DNA from: Planctomycetaceae bacterium
Lineage (GTDB): Bacteria > Planctomycetota > Phycisphaerae > Sedimentisphaerales > Anaerohalosphaeraceae
NCBI GenBank assembly: GCA_021372945.1
Contig: JAJFTK010000123.1
Location: forward strand, 31,278-95,277
DNA: 64,000 nucleotides
Reading direction: 5' to 3'
Both the position numbers and the translations under genes were made by a program. Numbering within the stretch: position 1 is the stretch's first letter; every line of letters starts with the position of its first letter. Shown here one piece after another: positions 57,626 through 64,000 of the stretch. Under the pieces are notes generated by a model. That model was not told the origin of the DNA, made no database searches, and worked only from the letters and a program-made list of their open reading frames with translations.

Positions 57626-59173
57626 TTAAAACGGCAACGGGTCGTTGCCGAAATCGCGATCGGCAAAATTGCGGTCATAAATAAACCCAAACCCATACGT
57701 TGCGCGAAACGCATTGCGCAGAACGGCCAGCCACCGGCTGGTTCCGTGCGTACCTACGTTGATCAGGTCGTAAGGTTTTATGAAAAAGTCCGGCTGCGAG
57801 CCCGTCGAGATTTTTTGAAGGTCCACCAGGACGATTTCTTCCTGCATTAAACCGGACTTATTCTTTCCAATCCGGCGAATAACTTCCACTTTTTTGGGCC
57901 AGGCGATGGTATTGAGGCCGCCGGCCGTCGCAATGGCATGTTTCAGCGTAATGGGACGCCCCGTGATGGGATAAGCGTTCGGCGCATTGACATTGCCCGA
58001 AACCCAGAATTCTCCCACGAGGTCGCGCGGCACGGTAATGCGGTCCCCAGGACGGATCACGATATTGTACCGCGGGTCGCCTGCCAGCAGCCGGTCCACC
58101 GGGATCTTGAGCACGCGGGTCACCTCTCCGGCGGTCCCCACGTCTTCAAGCCCGTACCCCATCGGCATTTCCTGCGCTTGTGCACGGCTCCTGTTCAGTT
58201 CTTTCCGATCCAGCACCGGAGGCTGCTGTGCCTGCGGTTCCTGGCTGCTGCCTTCCACCTGAACGGGCTTCCATTGACCATTCTCAAAAACCCATTCGAT
58301 CCGGCCGGTACCTTGACTGGGAAGAAACGTGTCCACGTTTTCGCCCGCGCCGGTCAGTTCCTCTAAGGGGTCGATACCTTCAGGTGCGGCAAGGGACTCC
58401 AGTTCCTTGCCGCTGGCCATCTCGGCTGAAGCGATATACAGCCCGGCGGCCTTGCGATGCACGCTAGGCGTGATCATTTCAAGCATTTCATTCTCTGTGC
58501 TCTTCTCCGGGCTCGGCTGCTCAGCGCCCTGGCCGGGTTGAACGCGCTGCACATCCTGCTCCATAACATCGCGCGATACGTAAACATAGCTGACGTTGAA
58601 ATCCCCAATGCCTCCGGCGTAAGCGATCGCATCGGTCAGACGGATCGTATAACGAGGCATTGGGTAGCGGCTGGACTGCGCCACGCCCTGGCCGACGATC
58701 GAGAAATACCGCGCTTGTGAATTTACCAGGGTAGCGGTCACGGATGGGTTCTTCAAAATGCTGGGCGACAGAATATCGGCGATCTCCTGCTCGAGCTGCG
58801 CCTCCGTCAATCCCTCTGCCCTCACCAGGCCCACATCCGGAATCGAGATGCGCCCCGTTTCGGTAACAACGTATTGGTTAAGGTAGGTTTGCCCCTCCTG
58901 ATACAACTCATAGATGCTGATGCGAACCTCGTCGCCGGGGCCGAAAACATAATCCTTTTCGAACTCTACCAGGTCCTGGGGCTTGGGGTCCTCCGCCCCT
59001 TCGTACGTGGGGGTTGGTTCATCGGCCACTCCCAAAGTATCGAGAATGACGTTCACCGTAGGGGTTGGCTCGAAACGGCCCAATTGCGTGGGATCCAAGG
59101 CATCATTGTAGCAACCGCTCAGTCCGGCCAAGAAAAGCGGCCCTGCAATGAAATAACGGACTCTTTTCAGCAT
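57626..59173 (-). CDS. Wza-like polysaccharide export lipoprotein
   Basis: 515 residues from ATG 59173 (a TTG at 59197 gives 8 more residues without a better ribosome site). Lipobox LAGLSGC near residue 22. The polysaccharide export domain starts at YVFGPGDEVRISIYELYQEG, with GRISIPDVGLVRAEGLTEAQ. SLBB-type beta-grasp domains follow (FSIVGQGVAQSSRYPMPRYT, FWVSGNVNAPNAYPITGRPI). Outer-membrane channel for exopolysaccharide, working with the Wzc-like protein. An insertion of about 130 residues rich in Glu/Pro/Gln (around residues 210-340) between SLBB parts is unusual. It is the first gene of the EPS/exosortase operon. Confidence 0.9.
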   Translation of the reverse strand: MLKRVRYFIAGPLFLAGLSGCYNDALDPTQLGRFEPTPTVNVILDTLGVADEPTPTYEGAEDPKPQDLVEFEKDYVFGPGDEVRISIYELYQEGQTYLNQYVVTETGRISIPDVGLVRAEGLTEAQLEQEIADILSPSILKNPSVTATLVNSQARYFSIVGQGVAQSSRYPMPRYTIRLTDAIAYAGGIGDFNVSYVYVSRDVMEQDVQRVQPGQGAEQPSPEKSTENEMLEMITPSVHRKAAGLYIASAEMASGKELESLAAPEGIDPLEELTGAGENVDTFLPSQGTGRIEWVFENGQWKPVQVEGSSQEPQAQQPPVLDRKELNRSRAQAQEMPMGYGLEDVGTAGEVTRVLKIPVDRLLAGDPRYNIVIRPGDRITVPRDLVGEFWVSGNVNAPNAYPITGRPITLKHAIATAGGLNTIAWPKKVEVIRRIGKNKSGLMQEEIVLVDLQKISTGSQPDFFIKPYDLINVGTHGTSRWLAVLRNAFRATYGFGFIYDRNFADRDFGNDPLPF

Positions 59174-59213
59174 GGTTTCAATTCCATTTAAACCCAATCC
59201 ATTAACTGCATAA

Positions 59214-59237
59214 AGCCTCCAAAGTCGTTTGAAGGCT
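59214..59237 (-). other. Hairpin upstream of the EPS operon
   Basis: AGCCT-c-CAAA-gtcg-TTTG-a-AGGCT is an imperfect stem between the lipoprotein and Wza-like genes. The minus-strand copy is followed by TTTAT only, so it is a weak terminator or a leader structure. The rest of the gap 59174-59413 holds no gene that I can see. Confidence 0.4.
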
Positions 59238-59413
59238 ATTTATCATCGGGCCTATTCTTGTATCACTTTATCTCTTTATTCGGCGATAACGTGCCGGATA
59301 CAGTAATTTTACATACACATGCCTGAGTGCAAAAACCCGGTAGAAAAATCACCCGTCGAGCCGCATGGACCGAAATTAAACCAGTTTTAATACTCCTCTT
59401 TTATTAAGGATGT

Positions 59414-60142
59414 TCATTGCTGTTGCAAACCGTTCGTTTCTGACAATTCTGCCTCCTTTGAAACACGGACATCCTTGTAATCAAACTTGACGATGAGCCT
59501 CTTTGAGGCCAACCCGTTTGCCACATCGTAGATATCGATCGTTCTTGGTATTCGAGTTCCTAAGTCGCTGTTATAGCGAAAGTTATAGCTCCTGGCCATG
59601 TATTGCACACCGGAGCCGGGCTCAGAAACCCTAACCAATTCTATCTGTTGCGAATCTTGATTTCTTAGCAAAGTGACAGAAAGGCTGTTATTTGGCCATT
59701 CAGGTTTGATCGGCACATACCATTGGCCTTCGATCTTGGCAGGTTCTTCTGAACTCATTGCTGACGTATCAAGTAAACTGCCGCCTGCACTGACGCCATA
59801 AAAGACCGCCGTCGCCAGCGCCTGGTTAAAAAACGATTGCGGCAGGTCAGATAATGTCTTGCCCGTCTCTGCAGCGGTGAATTGCTCTTGCTGCAGGATG
59901 TAATGAAAACGGCCGCTCGGCTCATTCGCCGTTATCGACAATTGGCCCGATTCAGGTGTGAATTGATGCGTTTGTTCCGTAATATAAGCTGAGGAATCCA
60001 CTTTGTAGTAACTGGCGATGCATTCGGCTGTGAGGACTGTTTGCGCTATGGGGATCTCCGAAGCGGGCTGACCCTGCCTGCATCCGACCAAAGAAAGGCC
60101 GACCACGATCGTCAACAAGATTATCAGGTTCTGCCGCCTCAT
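59414..60142 (-). CDS. Lipoprotein of unknown function
   Basis: 243 residues from ATG 60142, which has GGAGG 4 bases upstream. The open frame extends to 60259 but that part overlaps the oxidoreductase gene and lacks a site. Signal RRQNLIILLTIVVGLSLVGC gives a lipobox with Cys near residue 22. The mature part is beta-rich (SAYITEQTHQFTPESGQLSI, RFHYILQQEQFTAAETGKTL, YNFRYNSDLGTRIPRTIDIY). It could be an outer-membrane lipoprotein with a LolA/LolB-like open barrel (short strands, weak match), but I cannot assign a family. It stands alone between the oxidoreductase and EPS genes. Confidence 0.78.
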   Translation of the reverse strand: MRRQNLIILLTIVVGLSLVGCRQGQPASEIPIAQTVLTAECIASYYKVDSSAYITEQTHQFTPESGQLSITANEPSGRFHYILQQEQFTAAETGKTLSDLPQSFFNQALATAVFYGVSAGGSLLDTSAMSSEEPAKIEGQWYVPIKPEWPNNSLSVTLLRNQDSQQIELVRVSEPGSGVQYMARSYNFRYNSDLGTRIPRTIDIYDVANGLASKRLIVKFDYKDVRVSKEAELSETNGLQQQ

Positions 60143-60179
60143 ACGTCCTCCGCGATTGTCTGATGTTCCAGTTAGAAAG

Positions 60180-60205
60180 AACAGCCCCGGGTCAAACCCG
60201 GGGCC
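60180..60205 (-). terminator. Probable terminator of the oxidoreductase gene
   Basis: CCCCGGGT (60185-60192) pairs with ACCCGGGG (60196-60203). On the minus strand it is followed by CTGTTCTTT, a weak T-tract. Confidence 0.55.
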
Positions 60206-60218
60206 ATCAGGGTAACAT

Positions 60219-63200
60219 TTAGTCCTTGCAGTCACATTCCATTTGTGAAAGTTTTTCAAGAAGCGAATACTTTTTCGTCACAAACTTCCTGGCCTGTTCG
60301 AGCAGTTGTGCCGCGACATCCGGCTGCGACTTTGTCAGTGACCGGAACCGGTCCTGGCCGCTCATGAAGGCCTCCAAGTCGATCGATGGGGCCTTTGAAT
60401 CCATCTGCAGCGGGTTCTTGCCTTGTTCTTTCAAACGAGGATCGAACCGGTACAGCGGCCAATGTCCGCTGGCCACCGCCTTTTTCTGTTCCTCGTAACC
60501 GGTGGACATGTTGATGCCGTGTGCGATACAATGCGAGTACGCCAGGATCAATGACGGACCATTGTAGCTTTCGGCCTCGACGAACGCCCGGACTGCCTGG
60601 TTGGGATTAGCGCCCATCGCAATCGAGGCGACGTAGATTCTGCCATAGCTCATCGCGATCAGGCCCATATCCTTCTTGGGTATGCGCTTGCCGCCGGCGG
60701 CGAACTGCGCCACGGCTCCGAGCGGCGTCGATTTGGACATCTGGCCGCCCGTGTTGGAATACACTTCCGTATCCAGCACCAGCACGTTGATATTCTCGCC
60801 GCTGGCCAGCACGTGGTCCAGGCCGCCATAGCCGATATCGTACGCCCAGCCATCGCCGCCGACGATCCACACGCTCTTATCCACGAGGTAGTCAGCCACG
60901 GTGACTAATTGATTACATTCACTGCATGGGCTGCCGGCCTTGCAGGCGGCCTTGAGTTTTTCGATGCGCCCGCGCTGCAGCTCGATCTCGGCTTGTTCCA
61001 TCCGCGTCGAAGCCGCCGTCTTGATCTGCTCGGCCAGTTCTTTATCCACGCAGCCCTTGGCCGCGGCCTTTTCCAGCAGTTCCAGCGCAAAGCCCTTGAA
61101 CTTATTGATCGCCAGCCGCATCCCAAAGCCGTACTCGGCGTTGTCTTCGAACAGGCTGTTGCTCCAGGCCGGCCCGCGTCCGTCCGCCCGTTTGGTGTAG
61201 GGCGTCGTCGGCAGGTTGCCGCCGTAGATCGAAGAGCACCCCGTCGCGTTGGCGATGAAGGCCCGGTCGCCGAACAACTGCGTCAGCAGTTTGACATTGG
61301 CCGTCTCGCCGCAGCCCGCGCAGGCGCCGCTGTATTCGAACAGCGCCGGCACCAACTGGCTGCCCTTGACGCTGCCGATCTTGAACTTGCTCGGGTCCGT
61401 GTTCGGGATCGTCTGGAAGAACTCGTAATTGACGCGTTCCTGCTCCCGAAGCGGTTCCTGCAGCGACATGTTGATGGCCTTGCGCTGCGGGTTGGTCTTG
61501 TCCTTGGCGGGACAGTTGACCACGCAGGCCGTGCAGCCCGTGCAGTCTTCCGGCGCCACCTGCACCGTGAACTTCATGCCCGCGAATTCCTTGCCCTTGG
61601 CGTCGGCGCTCTTGAACGTCTCGGGCGCGTTGGCCAATTGGCTCGCTTCATACGCCTTGATGCGGATGGCCGCGTGCGGGCACACCAGCGAACACTGGCC
61701 GCACTGAATGCACACGTCCGGTTCCCACACGGGGATATGCACGGCGATATTGCGTTTCTCGTATTGCGTCGTGGCCGTCGGGAACTTGCCGTCGCAGGGC
61801 ATCTTGCTCACCGGCAGTTGGTCGCCGCGTCCGGCCAATATTTCCGCCGTCACTTCCTTGACGAACAGCGGCGCGTTTTCCGGCACGGGGCTCAGCAGGT
61901 GCGTCTTGCTGGTGACCTGCGCCGGTACCTTCACCTCATAGATCTGGCTCAGTGCCGCATCGACGGCCTCATTGTTCATCTTGATGACTTTTTCGCCCTT
62001 CTTGCCGTACGATTTCTTGATCGCCGTTTTGATGGCCTCGACTGCCGTATTGATGTCGATCACGCCGCTGATCTTAAAGAACGCCGTCTGCATGATCACG
62101 TTGATGCGCGAGCCCAGCCCGAGCCCTTCGGCGATGCGGATCGCGTCGATCACGTAGAACTTCAGCTTCTTCTTAATGATCTGCTGCTGCATTTCCGCCG
62201 GCAGCGTATCCCACACCTGGTCCGGCCCGTACATGCTGGTCAGCAGGAATGTGCCGCCGTTCTTGACGTTGCTCAGCATGTCATAACGTTCAAGAAAGCT
62301 CGGATTGTGGCAGGCCAAAAAGTCCGCCTTGCTCACCAGGTAGGGGCTGCGGATCGCTTCGGGACCGAACCGCAAATGCGAAACCGTCATCGCACCGGCC
62401 TTCTTCGAGTCATACACGAAGTAGCCCTGCGCGTAGTTCTTGGTCTGCTCGCCGATGATCTTGATGCTGTTCTTATTGGCGCCCACGGTGCCGTCCGAGC
62501 CGAGCCCGTAGAACATCGCCGTAAATGCTTTGGTTGGAATGTCGAAATTCTCATCGACGTCCAGGCTCGTCTGGCAGACGTCGTCCACGATACCCACCGT
62601 GAAATGATTCTTCGGCTTGGCGGCGTCCAGGTTGTCGAAGATCGCCTTGACCATCGCAGGGCTGAATTCCTTCGAGCCCAGTCCGTAGCGTCCGCCCACG
62701 CATACCGGGTAGCTCTTGAACGGGGCCGAGCCGTCAGCCATGGCCTCGCCGATCGCCGTGCGCACGTCCATATACAGCGGCTCGCCGATCGAGCCCGGCT
62801 CTTTCGTGCGGTCCATCACCGCGATCTTGCGTGTCGTCGCCGGCAGCGCCTTGATGAAGTGCTCCACGCTGAACGGCCTGAACAGCCGAACCTTCAGCAC
62901 GCCCACCTTCTGGCCCAGGCTGTTCAAGTGGTCCACCGTCTCGTGAACCGTCTCGCCGCCCGAACACAGGATGACGATCACCTTCTCGGCGTCGCGCGCC
63001 CCGTAATAATCAAACAGATGATACTGGCGGCCCACCAGCTTGCCCAGCGCATCCATCGTCTGCTGGACCACGGCAGGGGCCCCCAGGTAAAAACGATTGA
63101 CCGTCTCACGACCCTGGAAATACACGTCCGGGTTCTGTGCCGTGCCGCTCATCATCGGGCGGTCGGGGCTCAGGGCGCGGGCCTTGTGCGCCGCCACGAG

Positions 63201-63794
63201 CTTATCGTCAATGATCGCACGCATATCGTCATAGGTCAGCTCCTCGACCTTCTGCACCTCGTGGCTTGTGCGGAACCCATCAAAGAAATGCAGGAACGGC
63301 ACGCGGCAGGCCAGAGTGGACTGCTGAGCGATCAGCGCCATATCCATCACTTCCTGCACGTTGCCGCTGGCCAGCATCGCGTAACCCGTCTGACGGCACG
63401 CCATCACGTCCGAATGGTCGCCGAAAATGCTCAGCCCCTGGCACGCCAGGGACCGCGCGGTTACATGGAACACCGTCGGCACCAGTTCGCCGGCGATCTT
63501 GTACATGTTCGGGATCATCAACAGAAGTCCCTGCGACGCCGTAAAGGTCGTTGTCAACGCGCCGGCCGTCAGTGCCCCATGAACAGCGCCCGCGGCTCCG
63601 CCTTCCGACTGCATCTCCGTCACCGACGGGATCGTTCCCCAGATATTCGTCTGGCCCGCGGCGCTCTTGGCGTCCGAGATCTCGCCCATGGTCGAGCTGG
63701 GCGTGATCGGATAGATCGCGATCACTTCGTTCGTGGCATGCGCCACGTGTGCCGCGGCGGTATTACCGTCAATGGTAACCATTTTTCGAGTCAT
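60219..63794 (-). CDS. nifJ: Pyruvate:ferredoxin (flavodoxin) oxidoreductase
   Basis: 1191 residues, the normal length of the fused homodimeric enzyme. Domain order: pyruvate-binding start (MVTIDGNTAAAHVAHATNEV, YPITPSSTMGEISD), transketolase-like C-terminal and gamma domains, two [4Fe-4S] ferredoxin sites (CIQCGQCSLVCPHA, CTGCTACVVNCPAKD), and a thiamine-diphosphate domain with YSGACAGCGETANVKLLTQL and GGDGWAYDIGYGGLDHVLAS. It oxidises pyruvate with CoA to acetyl-CoA, CO2 and reduced ferredoxin in the cytoplasm and implies anaerobic metabolism. ATG 63794 is preferred with GGAG 9 bases upstream; upstream in-frame codons extend the frame to 63863 but are poorly placed. Confidence 0.95.
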   Translation of the reverse strand: MTRKMVTIDGNTAAAHVAHATNEVIAIYPITPSSTMGEISDAKSAAGQTNIWGTIPSVTEMQSEGGAAGAVHGALTAGALTTTFTASQGLLLMIPNMYKIAGELVPTVFHVTARSLACQGLSIFGDHSDVMACRQTGYAMLASGNVQEVMDMALIAQQSTLACRVPFLHFFDGFRTSHEVQKVEELTYDDMRAIIDDKLVAAHKARALSPDRPMMSGTAQNPDVYFQGRETVNRFYLGAPAVVQQTMDALGKLVGRQYHLFDYYGARDAEKVIVILCSGGETVHETVDHLNSLGQKVGVLKVRLFRPFSVEHFIKALPATTRKIAVMDRTKEPGSIGEPLYMDVRTAIGEAMADGSAPFKSYPVCVGGRYGLGSKEFSPAMVKAIFDNLDAAKPKNHFTVGIVDDVCQTSLDVDENFDIPTKAFTAMFYGLGSDGTVGANKNSIKIIGEQTKNYAQGYFVYDSKKAGAMTVSHLRFGPEAIRSPYLVSKADFLACHNPSFLERYDMLSNVKNGGTFLLTSMYGPDQVWDTLPAEMQQQIIKKKLKFYVIDAIRIAEGLGLGSRINVIMQTAFFKISGVIDINTAVEAIKTAIKKSYGKKGEKVIKMNNEAVDAALSQIYEVKVPAQVTSKTHLLSPVPENAPLFVKEVTAEILAGRGDQLPVSKMPCDGKFPTATTQYEKRNIAVHIPVWEPDVCIQCGQCSLVCPHAAIRIKAYEASQLANAPETFKSADAKGKEFAGMKFTVQVAPEDCTGCTACVVNCPAKDKTNPQRKAINMSLQEPLREQERVNYEFFQTIPNTDPSKFKIGSVKGSQLVPALFEYSGACAGCGETANVKLLTQLFGDRAFIANATGCSSIYGGNLPTTPYTKRADGRGPAWSNSLFEDNAEYGFGMRLAINKFKGFALELLEKAAAKGCVDKELAEQIKTAASTRMEQAEIELQRGRIEKLKAACKAGSPCSECNQLVTVADYLVDKSVWIVGGDGWAYDIGYGGLDHVLASGENINVLVLDTEVYSNTGGQMSKSTPLGAVAQFAAGGKRIPKKDMGLIAMSYGRIYVASIAMGANPNQAVRAFVEAESYNGPSLILAYSHCIAHGINMSTGYEEQKKAVASGHWPLYRFDPRLKEQGKNPLQMDSKAPSIDLEAFMSGQDRFRSLTKSQPDVAAQLLEQARKFVTKKYSLLEKLSQMECDCKD

Positions 63795-63985
63795 AATTAT
63801 TATCTCCATACCTGTAAAAATTACCCCAAAAGACCTGTACGTCGGTCTCAGTTTGACAACCACTACTGTCCCGTTAAAAAACGGTTGTTTTACGATAACT
63901 ACAACTACAAAAAAGAGTTACGATAGATTGTGACCTGTATCGATTTCATTTTGGTCCCGTGTTATTCTGGCTCCGGATGTTCTTC

Positions 63986-63999
63986 AGGAGTCCATTATG
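63986..63999 (+). promoter_or_regulatory. Ribosome-binding site and start codon of a gene running off the window
   Basis: AGGAG (63986-63990), six bases, then ATG at 63997-63999. Good spacing suggests a plus-strand gene divergent from the oxidoreductase. Only the first codon is in view. The gap 63795-63985 holds two copies of TTACGATA (63890-63897 and 63918-63925) and no gene that I can see. Confidence 0.5.
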
Positions 64000-64000
64000 A

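Noticed and set aside
60143-60259. N-terminal extension of the 59414 lipoprotein
   Set aside because: It overlaps the 3' end and hairpin of the oxidoreductase gene, and the signal peptide with GGAGG begins at 60142.
60909-63926. 1005-codon open frame on the plus strand
   Set aside because: It lies antisense to the pyruvate:ferredoxin oxidoreductase, has His/Arg/Ala-rich composition typical of an antisense shadow of a GC-rich gene, and shows no recognisable domain.

Overview
The window looks like a chromosomal segment of a carbohydrate-degrading planctomycete, most likely a Phycisphaerae- or Sedimentisphaerales-type bacterium. The evidence is the combination of PEP-CTERM proteins with an exosortase/EpsI/EPS locus, a prepilin-type surface protein with an H-x9-DG-like end, an ECF sigma factor paired with a FecR-domain protein, dockerin-like Asp/Asn repeats at the ends of many secreted proteins, and a very high density of glycoside hydrolases. 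This is inferred from gene content; no rRNA or other marker gene is present. No tRNA, rRNA, CRISPR array, transposase or phage gene was seen.

Layout. 1-1.25 kb: 3' part of a sensor histidine kinase. 1.4-6.4 kb: a prepilin-like protein, a PEP-CTERM protein and a large three-repeat secreted protein. 6.5-13.9 kb: a tightly coupled operon (HAD phosphatase, GH38-like alpha-mannosidase, sodium:solute symporter, GH99-like lipoprotein) that looks like mannoside uptake and breakdown. 14.0-23.25 kb: a nine-gene operon, the most unusual part of the window. It holds two small membrane peptides that share GRILRVKxGYNPNSSSxGS, a radical SAM/SPASM enzyme, a TlpA-like thioredoxin, a phosphoesterase-thioredoxin-CcdA fusion, two TPR plus four-TM proteins and two exported proteins of unknown function. 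23.5-25.8 kb: ECF sigma factor and FecR-like regulator with a carbohydrate-binding-like end. 25.8-33.1 kb: alpha-glucan module (a secreted dockerin-like protein, a PEP-CTERM protein with two glycogen-binding-like domains, GH31, GH13). 33.1-37.5 kb: SOS operon lexA-DUF72-dnaE2-like, with a promoter/operator that implies a leaderless lexA mRNA. 37.8-47.5 kb: a parallel beta-helix protein with a PASTA domain, GH27, a 52-residue Tat-lipoprotein remnant, a GH115-like enzyme, and a disrupted head-to-head pair (deacetylase-like / GH18). 47.5-60.1 kb, all minus strand: diguanylate cyclase, then an export locus (Wza-like, exosortase, EpsI-like, giant TPR protein, Wzc-like) and a lipoprotein. 60.2-63.8 kb: pyruvate:ferredoxin oxidoreductase. 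A new plus-strand gene appears to start at the last bases.

How the parts fit. Extracellular and surface hydrolases release mannose, glucose, galactose, glucuronate and chitin-derived sugars. The symporter imports some of these, and pyruvate:ferredoxin oxidoreductase points to anaerobic fermentation of the resulting pyruvate. PEP-CTERM proteins are probably processed by the exosortase encoded in the EPS locus. Dockerin-like ends recur in six secreted proteins, but no cohesin-like partner was recognised here. The radical SAM operon is the best candidate for an undescribed system.
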